From assembly GCF_007994735.1 (NCBI RefSeq), contig NZ_VOIL01000001.1, positions 124,001-188,000 of the forward strand: 64,000 nt of DNA, written 5' to 3'. This document shows positions 18,828 to 30,595 of this stretch, piece by piece. The position numbers were made by a program, and so were the translations under genes. Position 1 is the first letter of the stretch. The number at the start of each line of letters is the position of its first letter. Source of the DNA: Nesterenkonia populi. Lineage in GTDB: Bacteria > Actinomycetota > Actinomycetes > Actinomycetales > Micrococcaceae. Under the pieces are notes generated by a model. It saw only the letters and a list, made by a program, of their open reading frames with translations, was not told the origin of the DNA and ran no database searches.

Positions 18828-20344
18828 TCAGTCCTCGATGCCGAGCTTCTCCAGCACGATCTCGCGGACCCTGCCGGCGTCGGCCTGACCCTTGGTCTCC
18901 TTCATCACCGGACCGATGAGCGCGCCGATCGCCTTGAGCTTGCCGCCTTGGACCTTCTCCACCACGTCCGGGTTCTCCTCCATGGCCTTCTCCACCGCGG
19001 CGGTCAGGGCGCCGTCGTCGGAGACGACCTCCAGCCCGCGGTCGGAGACGATCTCGGCCGGGGAGCCCTGACCGTCGAGATGGTGCTCGAGCACCTGGCG
19101 GGCGATCTTGTCATTGATCCTGCCGTCCTCGATCAGCTGGTTGAGCTCCACGATGGTGGCAGGCTGCACGCCGAGCTCCACGGGCTCGGCGCCACGGGCG
19201 TTGGCGAGGCGAGAGATCTCGCCCATCCACCACTTGCGGGCGACGGCGGGGCTGGCGCCCTGTGCGACGGTCTCCTCGATCTCATCGAGCAGGTCCGCGG
19301 CGACGACGTCACGGAACTCCTTGTCCGCATAGTCCCAGGCGGTACGCAGGCGGCGGCGGCGCTCCGCCGGGGGCTCCGGCAGTGTGCCCTTGAGCTGGTC
19401 GATCCACTCCGGGGTGGTGACCATGGGAACCAGATCCGGCTCCGGGAAGTACCGGTAGTCGTCAGCATCCGACTTCGGACGCCCCGAAGAGGTGGTCCGG
19501 GAGGTCTCCTGCCAGTGGCGGGTCTCCTGGACGATGCTGCCGCCGGCCTCGAGCACCGCCGCGTGGCGGCGGATCTCATAGTTCACGGCGTGCTCGACGG
19601 CGCGCATCGAGTTGACGTTCTTGGTCTCGGAACGGGTGCCGAACGTCTCTGCGCCCCGAGGCATCAGGGAGACGTTGGCATCGCAGCGGACGTTGCCGTG
19701 CTCCATCTTCGCGTCCGAGATGTCCAGGGCCTTCACGAGATCCCGGACGGCCGCCACGTAGGCCCGGGCAATCTCCGGGGCACGTCCGGCGGCGCCGGTG
19801 ATCGGCTTGGTGACGATCTCGATCAGCGGCACACCGGTGCGGTTGTAGTCCACCAGGGAGTAGTCCGCCCCCTGGATGCGGCCCGAGGCGCCGGCGTGGG
19901 TGAGCTTGCCGGCGTCCTCCTCCATGTGGGCGCGCTCGATCTCCACCCGGAAGATCTCCCCGTCGTCCAGCTCCACGTCCAGCCAGCCGTCGAAGGCGAT
20001 GGGCTCGTCATACTGGGAGGTCTGCCAGTTCTTCGGCAGGTCCGGGTAGAAGTACTGCTTGCGGGCGAACCGGCAGTATTCGGCGATCGAGCAGTTCAGC
20101 GCCAGACCCAGGCGGATGGCGGACTCCACGGCTTTGCCGTTGACCACCGGCAGCGTGCCGGGAAGCCCGAGGTCCACCTCGTTGACGTTGGTGTTCGCCT
20201 CATCGCCGAACGCGTTGGGGGCGGAGGAGAACATCTTGGACTTGGTATTGAGCTCCACGTGCACCTCGAAGCCCAGCACCGGCTCGTACTTCTCCAGGGC
20301 CTCGTCGAAGCCGAGGGGCGCGACGTCGTTCATAGGCTCCGTCA

Positions 20345-20345
<1 letters not shown>
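18828..20345 (-). CDS. gatB: Asp-tRNA(Asn)/Glu-tRNA(Gln) amidotransferase subunit B
   Basis: 505 residues. GatB binds the mischarged tRNA and phosphorylates the carboxylate before amidation. LGFEVHVELNTKSKMF, GLPGTLPVVNGKAVE, YPDLPKNWQTSQYDEPI and the YRYFPEPDLVP segment are diagnostic, and the C-terminal GatB/YqeY domain is complete (GALIGPVMKETKGQADAGRV). The ATG at 20345 is preferred over a GTG one codon earlier, because it overlaps the gatA stop as TGATG and sits 7 bases after AGGAGG. Last gene of gatC-gatA-gatB. Confidence 0.97.
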
Positions 20346-21871
<1,526 letters not shown>

Positions 21872-21881
21872 GGGTAGAAGA

Positions 21882-22181
21882 TCACTCCTCGTCCAGGATG
21901 GCCGGGACCTTGAAGCGGCCGTCCTCGGCGTCGGGGGCGTTGGCCAGGGACTGCTCGGGCGTGAAGGTGTGCCCGATGAGGTCCTCGCGGAACACGTTGG
22001 TCAGCGGCAGCGGGTGGCTGGTCGCCTGCACGTCCTCCCCGGCCGCCTCCTGGACGGTCTTCACCGCGTCCACGATCTCGGCGAGCTCCCCGACAGTGCG
22101 GTCGATCTCCTCCTCGGTCATGGCGATATGTGCCAGCTTGGCAAGATGCTCGACGTCGGCGCGCGAGATCTCCTCAGACAT
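21882..22181 (-). CDS. gatC: Asp-tRNA(Asn)/Glu-tRNA(Gln) amidotransferase subunit C
   Basis: 99-residue subunit that wraps and stabilises GatA-GatB. It begins [20 protein letters not shown] and has the VMRED-like [11 protein letters not shown] segment, both typical. Its ATG follows the phosphatase stop directly, with no spacer (TGAATG), which ties amidotransferase expression to the phosphatase. Confidence 0.95.
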   Translation of the reverse strand: MSEEISRADVEHLAKLAHIAMTEEEIDRTVGELAEIVDAVKTVQEAAGEDVQATSHPLPLTNVFREDLIGHTFTPEQSLANAPDAEDGRFKVPAILDEE

Positions 22182-22952
22182 TCAGTTCCCTTCTTTGACG
22201 TCCACGAGTACGACCGTGACATTATCCCGGCCGCCGAAGCGCAGGGACTGGTGGATCAGCCAGTCCACGGTCTCCTGGGCGCTGTGGCCGGCGTTGAGAA
22301 TAGTGGCGATCTGCTGGTCCGTGAGCTCACCGGTGAGCCCGTCGGAGCAGATCAGCAGCCGCTGCCCGGTGGTGACGGTGGCAGTGGAGAAGTCCGCGCC
22401 CCATACGTCCCCGGCGCCCAGGGCTCGGGTGATGACGTTGCGCTGCGGGTGGGTGTGCATCTCTTCGGCAGTGATCATTCCGGAGTCCACCAGGTCCTGG
22501 ACCTGGGAGTGGTCGCGGGTGAGCCGGATGAACGCGCCGTCATTGAGCAGGTAGGTGCGGGAGTCGCCGATGTTGAACACCAGCCACTGCCACTGGGACG
22601 AGCTGTCCTCGGTGGGGGTCTCCACCACGACGGCGCCGGAGAGAGTGGTCCCGGCTTTGGAGTCGGTGGCCTCACGGATGCGGCGATCGGCGTCGTCGAG
22701 GAACTCCTGGATCTCGGCCTCGCCGACGTCGCCCCCGGTGCGCTCCCATCCCTCAGCCAGCGCCTGGACCGCCAGGGACGAGGCGACCTCGCCGGCCTCG
22801 TGGCCGCCCATGCCGTCGGCGACCGCGAAGAGCCCGTCGGTCACCACGTAGGAGTCCTCGTTGAGCTCGCGGCGCAGCCCCACATGAGAGCCGTAGCCGT
22901 AGTCGACGTAAGGCCCCTGCAGGGCGTCGGTGCTGTCGTCGCTCAGAGTCAC
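22182..22952 (-). CDS. PP2C-family serine/threonine protein phosphatase
   Basis: 256-residue metal-dependent phosphatase (PstP/PrpC type) without a membrane anchor. Metal-ligand motifs are present in order: RRELNEDSYVV, FAVADGMGGHEAG, LICSDGLTGEL and GGRDNVTVVLVDV. GTG start at 22952 with GGGAGA upstream. Its kinase partner is not in the window. Translation is coupled to gatC, and it follows the cyclase gene by 53 bases, so a cAMP and a phosphoprotein signalling gene lie together. Confidence 0.92.
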   Translation of the reverse strand: MTLSDDSTDALQGPYVDYGYGSHVGLRRELNEDSYVVTDGLFAVADGMGGHEAGEVASSLAVQALAEGWERTGGDVGEAEIQEFLDDADRRIREATDSKAGTTLSGAVVVETPTEDSSSQWQWLVFNIGDSRTYLLNDGAFIRLTRDHSQVQDLVDSGMITAEEMHTHPQRNVITRALGAGDVWGADFSTATVTTGQRLLICSDGLTGELTDQQIATILNAGHSAQETVDWLIHQSLRFGGRDNVTVVLVDVKEGN

Positions 22953-23005
22953 TCTCCCATCTTGTCACGGATCGTTGCTGGGCCGTGATGCTCGCGTCCC
23001 CAGTG

Positions 23006-24409
23006 TTACCCGGCTGTGATCTCCGCCTCATCAAGCATGATTCCGCCGCCCCCGGAGCGAAGCAGCATCGACGGCGCCACCTCCCCGAACCCGCGCACCA
23101 CCCGGGGGTGCTGCGGCACCATCAGATAGGACTCGTTGTCCTCCAGGGCCTCGGCGGTGGCGGTGTCCACCAGCACCGTGCCGGGATCGGCGAGCGCAGT
23201 GAGCCGGGCGGCGAGGTTCACAGAGGGCCCGTAGATGTCGCCCATGCGGGAGAGCACCCTGCCCCACACCACGGAGACCCGAGCCTGGGGCAGAACGTCA
23301 TCGGCGGCGATGGTCTCCGCCAGGGCGAGGGCGATCTCCGCGCCGGCCTCCGGGGTCTCTGCGTTGTAGAAGACCTCGTCCCCGACGGTCTTGACCAGCC
23401 GGCCGCCGCCGATGCTGATGATCTCCGCGCATTTGGACTCGAACCGCTGGACCATCTGGGCCAGGGTGCGCTCGCTCATCTGGCGGGACAGGGAGGTGTA
23501 GGAGACCAGGTCGGCGAATCCGACGGCGCGGGCCAGCGGCAGCGGCGCATCGGGCGCCTGCTGGGTGCCCCGCCCGCGCTTCACGGCCGCGAGCCCTGAC
23601 TCCACCCGCACGGTGAGCCGCTGCAGCCCGGCGGAGAGCTGCCGGCGCCAGGCGTAGGCCATGAGCCGCTGCAGCGGCTCGATGAGCTCCGGGAGGCTCT
23701 CGACCACGTGGGTGCGGGCCTCGGCGTCGTCGTACCCCTCGTTGGTGATCTTGTCCTCCACCAGCGCTTCGATCTGCCAGACGACCATCCGATCAGTCAT
23801 CTGCCCCACCGACCGGGTGAGGCTGATGGCGGTCTCCTCGTTCAGCAGTCCCTGCCGGACGAGATCAACCATGGTGGCGAGCGCCTCAGCGTCCGCGGCG
23901 GTGAAGGCGCGGGCATCCTCCTCCAGGTTGGGAAAGCCCAGGGCCCGCCAGAGCTTGCGGGCCGAGCGGGTGGAGACCCCCATGTGCTGGGCCATCTCCC
24001 GGTAGGTCAAGGTGCGTTCAGCTCCCAGGAGCCGGGTCTCCAGGTCTTTGATGCGCCGGTGCCAGGCCCGCTGGACGGTGTCGGCCTCCACCTGCAGGGG
24101 CGTGGGGACGGGGATCGCGGCGGTCTCCGGGTGGCGGGAGTAATCGTCGTCCTCATCCTCGTCGTCGAGGGCGTCTCCGCGGAAGGCTGCGGCGTCCTCA
24201 GTCTGGGAGACGGTGGGATTCGACGATGCCGCCTGGGCTGCGATCTCAGCAGCCCCCTTCTGCTTGGGGGCGGGGAAGTCTGACCAGTCCGCGCGGGCGG
24301 CCTCCAGCTCCTCATCCGTGAAGGATCCCGGGGTTGCCGCCTCTATGGCCCCGGTCTCCCCGGCCATGTAGTCGGGCCGTGCGGTGCGGTCCGGCTGCTC
24401 AGTAGCCAT
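23006..24409 (-). CDS. Class III adenylate cyclase with N-terminal regulatory domain (Rv1264-like)
   Basis: 467 residues, soluble. Residues 1-110 are acidic and probably disordered. About 125-280 forms a helical region with a helix-turn-helix-like piece (LTYREMAQHMGVSTRSARKL), resembling the regulatory domain of the pH-responsive mycobacterial cyclase Rv1264. The catalytic domain spans about 292-440: metal Asp D300 and D344 (VGDEVFY), adenine-specifying K340 and D391, and transition-state residues N398 and R402 (NLAARL). All residues for a working homodimeric adenylate, not guanylate, cyclase are present. The ATG overlaps the end of the PH-domain gene by 11 bases. It would supply cAMP for a GlxR/CRP regulator. 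Confidence 0.88.
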   Translation of the reverse strand: MATEQPDRTARPDYMAGETGAIEAATPGSFTDEELEAARADWSDFPAPKQKGAAEIAAQAASSNPTVSQTEDAAAFRGDALDDEDEDDDYSRHPETAAIPVPTPLQVEADTVQRAWHRRIKDLETRLLGAERTLTYREMAQHMGVSTRSARKLWRALGFPNLEEDARAFTAADAEALATMVDLVRQGLLNEETAISLTRSVGQMTDRMVVWQIEALVEDKITNEGYDDAEARTHVVESLPELIEPLQRLMAYAWRRQLSAGLQRLTVRVESGLAAVKRGRGTQQAPDAPLPLARAVGFADLVSYTSLSRQMSERTLAQMVQRFESKCAEIISIGGGRLVKTVGDEVFYNAETPEAGAEIALALAETIAADDVLPQARVSVVWGRVLSRMGDIYGPSVNLAARLTALADPGTVLVDTATAEALEDNESYLMVPQHPRVVRGFGEVAPSMLLRSGGGGIMLDEAEITAG

Positions 24410-25043
24410 GGCCCGCCGCGTAGGGGTGGGCGTTCACCTGGGCCGGAGACATCTGCCCAGGATGGGGACGTCCGGGCGGCGGCCCCCCGTACCCGCCGAA
24501 CTGCTGCTGGGCGGCCAGGTGCTGCTGGGCGGCCTGCCGGCGGTACTCCTGCAGCTGCCGGCTGAGCAGGCTGTGCATCTGTCCGGCGTCGGGCATGTCC
24601 TTCAGCCGGGTGCGCTGGTACTGGTCGTAGGCGCCGTGTGCGAGGACGATGTCACCGGCGTCGAACATCTCCTGAGCCTTGGACTGCCGCCAGTCCGCGC
24701 CGGTCACCAGCCCCAGGGGCACGACGACCGCGTTCGCGGCGCCGACCACGTTCTTCTGCACCACCCGGTGGGTGGTCAGATACGTGTACCGGTTCAGCCA
24801 GCCCAGCATCGGCTTCGCCGTGCCGAAGAGCAGCACGAGGCCGCCGACGGCCCACACGATGAAGATCCCGATGTGGCTGTAGTGCTGGATGAACGCCGGC
24901 TGGGAGGGCCGGCCCAGGTATCCGATGAGGAACATCATGATCGCGATGGTGACGAGCAGATTGATCACCGGCGGGATCAGTGCGCGGAAGTGCGCGCGGG
25001 TGCGCACGATCACCTGCTCCTCATCCACAAGCTTCAGCAGCAC
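24399..25043 (-). CDS. PH-domain-like membrane protein
   Basis: 214 residues. Two adjacent membrane helices lie at about 24-42 and 55-75, followed by a bacterial PH-like domain (TYLTTHRVVQKNVVGAANAVVV, residues about 87-130), and the last 60 residues are rich in Gln, Gly and Pro. The start is GTG, with a near-perfect AAGGAGGT site 6 bases away. The function is unknown; such proteins are usually inner-membrane scaffolds. Its overlap with the cyclase gene suggests the two products are made together and may act together, for example by bringing the cyclase to the membrane. Confidence 0.8.
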   Translation of the reverse strand: MLLKLVDEEQVIVRTRAHFRALIPPVINLLVTIAIMMFLIGYLGRPSQPAFIQHYSHIGIFIVWAVGGLVLLFGTAKPMLGWLNRYTYLTTHRVVQKNVVGAANAVVVPLGLVTGADWRQSKAQEMFDAGDIVLAHGAYDQYQRTRLKDMPDAGQMHSLLSRQLQEYRRQAAQQHLAAQQQFGGYGGPPPGRPHPGQMSPAQVNAHPYAAGHGY

Positions 25044-25081
25044 AGCGCACCTCCTTCACGAGTTTCAGCTCTGAGATCAGT

Positions 25082-25924
25082 CTACGGGTCGCGTCTGAGG
25101 TGGACGACGTCGCCTGCGCGGAAGGTCCGGGAGCCGTGGGGGGTCTCGACCGTGAGGCCGCCGTCCTCCTCGACGGCGACGGCAGATCCGGTGACCTGCT
25201 CCTCGCCGGGGAGGTGCACCCGGACCTGCTGGCCGATGGTGCTGACCTGCTCCACCACCAGCGGCCGGACGGGGGCGATGTCCCCCTCGCCGTGCGCCAT
25301 CAGGTACAGGGCGCGGAACCGGCGCAGCCAGCTGATGAGCAGGTCGGTGCGCGGGTCCTCCCCCAGGGGCTCACTCGTCTCCAGGAGCAGGGAGGTCGAG
25401 GTCGGGGTGGGCAGCTCCTCGGCGGTCTGCAGCACGTTGATGCCGCAGCCGAGGATGACCGCCTGCGGGTCGCCGGGCGGGATCATCGCCGCGCTGCCTG
25501 CGATCTTGCGGCCCGAGGCGTCCTCGCCGACACCTATCAGCACGTCATTCGGCCACTTCAGCGAGGCGTCGACATCGTGCTCCTCCCGGAGAGCCTGCAC
25601 CAGGGCCAGCCCTGAGACCAGGCTCAGCCAATGCCGCTGCTCCGGGGGCAGGGCCGGGCGGAGCACCAACGAGGTGGAGAGGCTCGTGCACCGCGGCGAG
25701 GACCATGACCGTCCCGTGCGGCCCGTGCCCGCGGTCTGCTTCTCCGCGGTCAGCGCCGAGAAGTCCGGCCACACCTCAGCGAAGCCGGACTGCTGGGCGG
25801 CCTTCGCGAGGTCCGCGGTGGTCGAGGCCGTGGACTCCGTGCGCACCAGGCGGCCGCACACCCCGGCGTCCACCAGCTCTCGCCTCAGCCGGGCCTCATC
25901 CAGGGTGCGCGCTTGAGTCTCCAT
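25082..25924 (-). CDS. birA: Biotin--[acetyl-CoA-carboxylase] ligase
   Basis: 280-residue enzyme that attaches biotin to the BCCP domain encoded 4 kb away in accC. The biotinyl-AMP site reads TGRTGRSWSS and the KWPNDVLIG motif follows, then a C-terminal SH3-like domain. It lacks the N-terminal DNA-binding domain of E. coli BirA, so it is a ligase only. The ATG at 25924 is preceded by TAATGT seven bases upstream and no ribosome site, which suggests leaderless translation. It is divergent from accD, a usual actinobacterial arrangement. Confidence 0.93.
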   Translation of the reverse strand: METQARTLDEARLRRELVDAGVCGRLVRTESTASTTADLAKAAQQSGFAEVWPDFSALTAEKQTAGTGRTGRSWSSPRCTSLSTSLVLRPALPPEQRHWLSLVSGLALVQALREEHDVDASLKWPNDVLIGVGEDASGRKIAGSAAMIPPGDPQAVILGCGINVLQTAEELPTPTSTSLLLETSEPLGEDPRTDLLISWLRRFRALYLMAHGEGDIAPVRPLVVEQVSTIGQQVRVHLPGEEQVTGSAVAVEEDGGLTVETPHGSRTFRAGDVVHLRRDP

Positions 25925-25931
25925 GGCGGCC

Positions 25932-25937
25932 ACATTA
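25932..25937 (-). promoter_or_regulatory. -10 element of birA (leaderless)
   Basis: On the minus strand TAATGT ends seven bases before the birA ATG, with no Shine-Dalgarno between. Confidence 0.45.
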
Positions 25938-25991
25938 GACGAGCCCCAGGATTTGTAGGGGCTCCACAAAGGTGCACTGTGACCCGGTGCA

Positions 25992-25997
25992 TAGACT
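25992..25997 (+). promoter_or_regulatory. -10 element of the acyl-CoA carboxylase operon
   Basis: TAGACT lies 43 bases before the accD ATG at 26040. Transcription would begin near 26004, giving a leader of about 35 bases. The same hexamer serves lysC. No clear -35. Confidence 0.45.
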
Positions 25998-26039
25998 GGC
26001 CTCAGTTTTGTGGATTTCCGACGAAAGTGCGTGCCGAAT

Positions 26040-27644
26040 ATGACCTCTGAGCCCGACTTGAAGACGACTGCTGGGAAGCTGGCCGAGTTCCGGCGTCGTC
26101 GTGATGAGTCCCTGGCCCCGGCCGGTCAGGCCGCCGTGGAGAAGCAGCACAACCGCGGCAAGCACACCGCCCGGGAACGCGTGGAGATGCTGCTGGACGA
26201 AGGCAGCTTCGTAGAGCTCGACGCGCTGGCCGTCCACCGCTCCACCGCCTTCGGGATGGACAGCAAGCACCCCATCGGCGACGGGCTGGTCTCCGGGTAC
26301 GGCACCGTCGACGACCGGCTGGTGGCCGTCTACGCCCAGGACTTCACCGTCTTCGGCGGCTCCCTCTCCAAGGTCAACGGCGAGAAGATCGTCAAGGTTC
26401 AGGAGTTCGCCGCCCGCAACGGCTGCCCGGTGATCGGGATCAACGACGGCGGCGGGGCCCGCATCCAGGAGGGCGTCGCCTCCCTGGCGATGTTCGCCGA
26501 CATCTTCCGGAACAACGTGCGCTCCTCCGGCGTCGTCCCCCAGATCACCCTCATCATGGGGCCCTCCGCCGGCGGGGCTGCCTACTCCCCGGCGCTGAAC
26601 GACTTCATCATCATGGTCGACAAGACCAGCCACATGTTCATCACCGGCCCCGACGTCATCAAATCCGTCACCGGCGAGGACGTGGACATGGAGAGCCTCG
26701 GCGGGGCCCGGTCCCACTCCACCACCACCGGCACAGCCGCCTACATGGCCCAGGACGAGGAGGACGCGATCGAGTTCGCCAAGGAGCTCCTCGAGTTCCT
26801 GCCGCTGAACAACCTCGCCGAGGCCCCCGTGGAGGAGGACACCGCAGACGCCGCAGAGGCACGCCCCAAGGTGGAGCCGGAGGACGAGGCGCTCAACGAG
26901 CTCATCCCCGACTCGGCCTCCACCCCCTACGACATGACGGCTCTGATCGAGCAGATCCTCGACGACGGGCACTTCCTGCAGCTGCAGGCGATGTACGCGC
27001 CCAACATCATCATCGGCTTCGGCCGGGTGGAGGGCCGCAGCGTCGGAGTCGTCGCCAACCAGCCCTCCCAGTTCGCCGGCACCCTGGACATCTCCGCCTC
27101 CGAGAAGGCCGCCCGGTTCGTCCGCTTCTGCGACGCGTTCAACATCCCCGTGCTCACCCTGGTGGACGTGCCCGGGTTCCTGCCCGGCACCGACCAGGAG
27201 TGGAACGGCATCATCCGCCGCGGCGCGAAGCTGCTCTACGCCTACGCGGAGGCCACCGTCCCCAAGATCACCGTGATCACCCGGAAGGCCTTCGGCGGCG
27301 CCTACATCGTGATGGGCTCCAAGAAGCTCGGCGCTGACGTGAACCTCGCCTGGCCCACCGCCCAGATCGGCGTGATGGGCGCCCAGGGTGCGGTCAACAT
27401 TCTCTACCGCCGGGACCTCGCCGAGACCGAGAAGGACGGAGGCGACGTCGAGGCCAGGCGCACCGAGCTCATCGACGACTACGAGGCCCAGCTGCTCAAC
27501 CCCTACCAGGCCGCCGAGCTGGGCTACATCGACGTCGTCATCGAGCCCGCCGAGACCCGCTGGCAGATCGCCAAGGCCCTGCGCGCCACGTTCCACAAGC
27601 GTGAGTCCCTGCCCGCCAAGAAGCACGGGAACATCCCGCTGTGA
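26040..27644 (+). CDS. accD: Acyl-CoA carboxylase, carboxyltransferase (beta) subunit
   Basis: 534-residue PccB/AccD5-type carboxyltransferase that moves carboxyl from biotin to acetyl- or propionyl-CoA, giving malonyl- or methylmalonyl-CoA. Both crotonase-like halves are present: [20 protein letters not shown] and [13 protein letters not shown] in the first, and [20 protein letters not shown] and [14 protein letters not shown] in the second. ATG at 26040 is chosen; an in-frame GTG at 26010 would add ten residues absent from homologues. There is no zinc finger, as expected for this type. The stop overlaps the epsilon-subunit start (GTGA). Confidence 0.95.
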   Translation: MTSEPDLKTTAGKLAEFRRRRDESLAPAGQAAVEKQHNRGKHTARERVEMLLDEGSFVELDALAVHRSTAFGMDSKHPIGDGLVSGYGTVDDRLVAVYAQDFTVFGGSLSKVNGEKIVKVQEFAARNGCPVIGINDGGGARIQEGVASLAMFADIFRNNVRSSGVVPQITLIMGPSAGGAAYSPALNDFIIMVDKTSHMFITGPDVIKSVTGEDVDMESLGGARSHSTTTGTAAYMAQDEEDAIEFAKELLEFLPLNNLAEAPVEEDTADAAEARPKVEPEDEALNELIPDSASTPYDMTALIEQILDDGHFLQLQAMYAPNIIIGFGRVEGRSVGVVANQPSQFAGTLDISASEKAARFVRFCDAFNIPVLTLVDVPGFLPGTDQEWNGIIRRGAKLLYAYAEATVPKITVITRKAFGGAYIVMGSKKLGADVNLAWPTAQIGVMGAQGAVNILYRRDLAETEKDGGDVEARRTELIDDYEAQLLNPYQAAELGYIDVVIEPAETRWQIAKALRATFHKRESLPAKKHGNIPL

Positions 27645-27970
27645 GCGCCCTCGACCCAGGAACCGAAGCTCAGGCGGGCACGCTGCGTCGCCCCGAAGCC
27701 GATGAGGCGCCGCCGGGCGACGCGAACCGCACCGCTGACGGCCCCGAGCTGAGCATGCGTGGAGCGGAGCTCTCCGCTGAGGAGACCGCCGCCGTCGTCA
27801 CCGTGATCTCCGCGCTGGCCGGCGCCAAGAGCGGGGAGCACGACGACGCCGGGCAGACCGGGCCACGGGACCGTCGCCTGCAGCGCCGCCGCAGCCTGAC
27901 CTTCAGCCGGATAGGCCTCTGGGGCCGCCCCGGAACCGACTCCTGGAAGAACGCAGGAGGTCTGCGATGA
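27641..27970 (+). CDS. accE: Acyl-CoA carboxylase epsilon subunit
   Basis: 109 residues. The first 40 are low-complexity; the core [18 protein letters not shown] followed by a C-terminal [16 protein letters not shown] matches the small epsilon subunit that stabilises actinobacterial acyl-CoA carboxylases. GTG start overlapping accD, and its stop overlaps maf (ATGA). Small size and position are the main evidence besides these two motifs. Confidence 0.88.
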   Translation: MSALDPGTEAQAGTLRRPEADEAPPGDANRTADGPELSMRGAELSAEETAAVVTVISALAGAKSGEHDDAGQTGPRDRRLQRRRSLTFSRIGLWGRPGTDSWKNAGGLR

Positions 27971-28689
27971 GCGCCCAGCCCCGCCTGATCCTCGCCTCAG
28001 CCTCGCCCAGCAGGCGCCAGATCCTCCTCGACGCCGGGATCGAGTTCGACATCGTCGTCTCCGAGGTGGACGAGCGCGCCGCCGTCGAGGCCGCCCGTGA
28101 GGCCGGTCAGCAGGTCGGCCCCGCCGAGGAGGCGCTGCTGCTCGCCCAGACCAAGGCAGAGAATGTGGCTTCCCGCCCGGAGGCCCGCGGCGCGTTCGTG
28201 CTGGGCTGCGACTCCGTCTTCGAGCTGGACGGCACCGCCTACGGCAAGCCCTACGAGGTCGACGTCGCCGTGGCCCGCTGGCAGCAGATGCGCGGCCGCA
28301 CCGGAGCCCTGCACACGGGCCACTTCCTGGTGGCGGCCGGGTCGGCGACGTCCACCGCGCAGCATTCCTGGCTGGGCTCCGCCGCCCTGACCTCCGGACC
28401 CTTGGGCGTGCCCGAGGGCTCTCTGGCCTCCGCGGAGGAGACCGTCTCCTCCGACATCACCTTCGGTCAGCCCTCTGACGAGCAGATCCGGGCCTACTGC
28501 GCCTCCGGGGAGCCGCTGCACTGCGCCGGCGCGTTCACCCTGGAGGGCGGGGCCGCCGAGTTCATCGACCGCGTGGACGGCGACCGTGATGCCGTCATCG
28601 GGGTCTCGCCCGCCGCCCTGGGCCGGCTCCTGGAGCGCCTGGGCAGCACCATCAAAGACTTCCGCACCAACACCACGAAGGACGCCTGA
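27967..28689 (+). CDS. maf: Maf-family nucleotide pyrophosphatase
   Basis: 240 residues. [19 protein letters not shown] is the Maf signature, with [12 protein letters not shown] carrying the catalytic Asp and [13 protein letters not shown] the substrate loop. Such enzymes hydrolyse non-canonical or methylated nucleoside triphosphates to monophosphates. It is somewhat longer than E. coli YhdE (197) because of an insertion around 135-160. Coupled on both sides by overlap or one-base spacing within the carboxylase operon, an arrangement common in actinobacteria. Confidence 0.93.
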   Translation: MSAQPRLILASASPSRRQILLDAGIEFDIVVSEVDERAAVEAAREAGQQVGPAEEALLLAQTKAENVASRPEARGAFVLGCDSVFELDGTAYGKPYEVDVAVARWQQMRGRTGALHTGHFLVAAGSATSTAQHSWLGSAALTSGPLGVPEGSLASAEETVSSDITFGQPSDEQIRAYCASGEPLHCAGAFTLEGGAAEFIDRVDGDRDAVIGVSPAALGRLLERLGSTIKDFRTNTTKDA

Positions 28690-28690
28690 G

Positions 28691-30478
28691 ATGACCGAGT
28701 TCTCCAAAGTACTGATCGCCAACCGCGGGGAGATCGCGGTCCGCATCATCCGCGCCGCCCACGACGAGGGCCTTTCCGCGGTAGCCGTCTACGCGGAGCC
28801 GGACCGCGACGCCGTGCACGTCCGCCTGGCCGACGAGGCATATGCCCTCGGCGGCGAGTCCGCCGCCGACTCCTACCTGGTGATCGAGAAGCTCGTCGAC
28901 GCCGCGAAGACCACCGGCGCCGACGCCGTGCACCCCGGCTACGGGTTCCTCTCCGAGAACGCCGACTTCGCCCAGGCGGTGCTCGATGCAGGGCTGGTGT
29001 GGATCGGCCCCTCCCCCGCGGCGATCCGCACGCTGGGCGACAAGGTCATCGCCCGGCAGATCGCCGAGAAGGTCGGCGCCCCCCTGGCACCGGGCACCAA
29101 GCAGCCGGTCAAAGACGTCCAGGAGGTCCTGAAGTTCGCCGACAAGCAGGGCCTGCCGATCGCCATCAAGGCAGCCCACGGCGGCGGCGGACGCGGCATC
29201 AAAGTGGTCCGCGAGCGTGACGAGATCGTGGAGCTCTACGAGTCCGCGGTGCGTGAGGCCACCGCCGCCTTCGGCCGCGGGGAGTGCTTCATCGAGAAGT
29301 TCCTGGACAGGCCCCGCCACGTGGAGACCCAGTGCCTGGCGGACGCCCACGGCGACATCGTCGTGGTCTCCACCCGCGACTGCTCCCTGCAGCGCCGCAA
29401 CCAGAAGCTGGTCGAAGAGGCCCCCGCCCCCTACCTCTCCCGGCAGCAGACCCGGCAGCTGTACCGGTCCTCCAAGGCGATCCTGAAGGAGGCCGGCTAC
29501 ACCGGGGCCGGCACCTGCGAGTTTCTGATCGGGCAGGACGGCACCATCAGCTTCCTCGAGGTCAACACCCGTCTGCAGGTGGAGCACCCGGTCACCGAGG
29601 AGGTCACCGGCATCGACCTGGTCCGCGAGCAGTTCCGGATCGCCCGGGGGGAGAAGCTCGGCTACGAGGACCCGGAGGTCCGAGGGCACAGCTTCGAGTT
29701 CCGCATCAACGGGGAGGACGCCGGCCGCAGCTTCATGCCGGCCCCCGGCACCCTGGAGCGCTTCGAGACCCCAGCCGGGCCCGGCGTGCGCGTGGACTCC
29801 GGGGTGAGGGCCGGGGAGAGCATCTCCGGGGCCTTCGACTCCATGGTGGCGAAGCTGATCGTCACCGGCGCAGACCGCAGGCAGGCTCTGCAGCGAGCCT
29901 CCCGGGCCTTGGATGAGATGCAGGTCGACGGCATGCCGACCGTCCTGCCCTTCCACCGGATCGTGGTCGCCGACGAGGCGTTCGCTCCCGAGCTGACCCA
30001 GAAGTCGCCGTCATCCTTCACGGTTCACACCCGCTGGATCGAGACTGAGTTCGAAGGGAAGATCACCCCCTACAACGCCCTGACCGCTCACACCGGGGGG
30101 GCTGAGGCCGAGCCCCGTGAAGACGTGGTGGTGGAGGTCAACGGAAAGCGGGTCACCGTCTCAGTGCCCGGCGGCCTCGCCAACGGCAAGCTGGGCGCCG
30201 GCAAGGCCGCCGCGCCCAAGAAGGCCCGCCGCAAGCGCACGACGACGGTCGCGGCAGCCAGCGGTGAGGCACTCACGTCCCCCATGCAGGGGACAGTGGT
30301 GAAGGTCGCCGCGAAGGACGGCGACAAGGTGGCCGAGGGCGACCTTGTCGTGGTGCTGGAGGCCATGAAGATGGAGCAGCCCATCACCGCCCACAAGTCC
30401 GGCAAGATCAAGGGCCTGAAGGTCAAGCCCGGCACCGGCGTCAAGGGCGGCGACACCATCGCCGGCATCGAAGGCTGA
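28691..30478 (+). CDS. accC: Acyl-CoA carboxylase alpha chain (biotin carboxylase plus biotin carrier domain)
   Basis: 595 residues in AccA3-type layout. Biotin carboxylase domain to about 450 ([21 protein letters not shown]-grasp loop [13 protein letters not shown], catalytic [16 protein letters not shown]), a linker, and a BCCP domain whose biotinylated Lys lies in EAMKMEQPI about 35 residues from the end. It carboxylates its own biotin with bicarbonate and ATP and passes the group to the AccD subunit. BirA, encoded divergently upstream, should modify it. The ATG is one base after the maf stop. It is convergent with the catabolic cluster that begins 117 bases on. Confidence 0.96.
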   Translation: MTEFSKVLIANRGEIAVRIIRAAHDEGLSAVAVYAEPDRDAVHVRLADEAYALGGESAADSYLVIEKLVDAAKTTGADAVHPGYGFLSENADFAQAVLDAGLVWIGPSPAAIRTLGDKVIARQIAEKVGAPLAPGTKQPVKDVQEVLKFADKQGLPIAIKAAHGGGGRGIKVVRERDEIVELYESAVREATAAFGRGECFIEKFLDRPRHVETQCLADAHGDIVVVSTRDCSLQRRNQKLVEEAPAPYLSRQQTRQLYRSSKAILKEAGYTGAGTCEFLIGQDGTISFLEVNTRLQVEHPVTEEVTGIDLVREQFRIARGEKLGYEDPEVRGHSFEFRINGEDAGRSFMPAPGTLERFETPAGPGVRVDSGVRAGESISGAFDSMVAKLIVTGADRRQALQRASRALDEMQVDGMPTVLPFHRIVVADEAFAPELTQKSPSSFTVHTRWIETEFEGKITPYNALTAHTGGAEAEPREDVVVEVNGKRVTVSVPGGLANGKLGAGKAAAPKKARRKRTTTVAAASGEALTSPMQGTVVKVAAKDGDKVAEGDLVVVLEAMKMEQPITAHKSGKIKGLKVKPGTGVKGGDTIAGIEG

Positions 30479-30595
30479 GTCGCTCTTCACTCCAAGATGG
30501 GGCCGTCCTCAGTAAGGGACAATGGGCCGCACGCCGAAAACGTGGACCGAGAGGAACCCAAGACTGAGCGTCGAGGCCGGCCTGGCCGAGGCCCC

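Noticed and set aside
17011..18888. 625-codon plus-strand open frame opposite the symporter gene
   Set aside because: It is the complement of a clear AGCS gene. Its translation is His/Asp/Gly-rich without domains, an artefact of GC-rich third positions.
25935..27626. 563-codon minus-strand open frame opposite accD
   Set aside because: Low-complexity Gly/Val/Leu/His translation, complementary to a complete carboxyltransferase gene.
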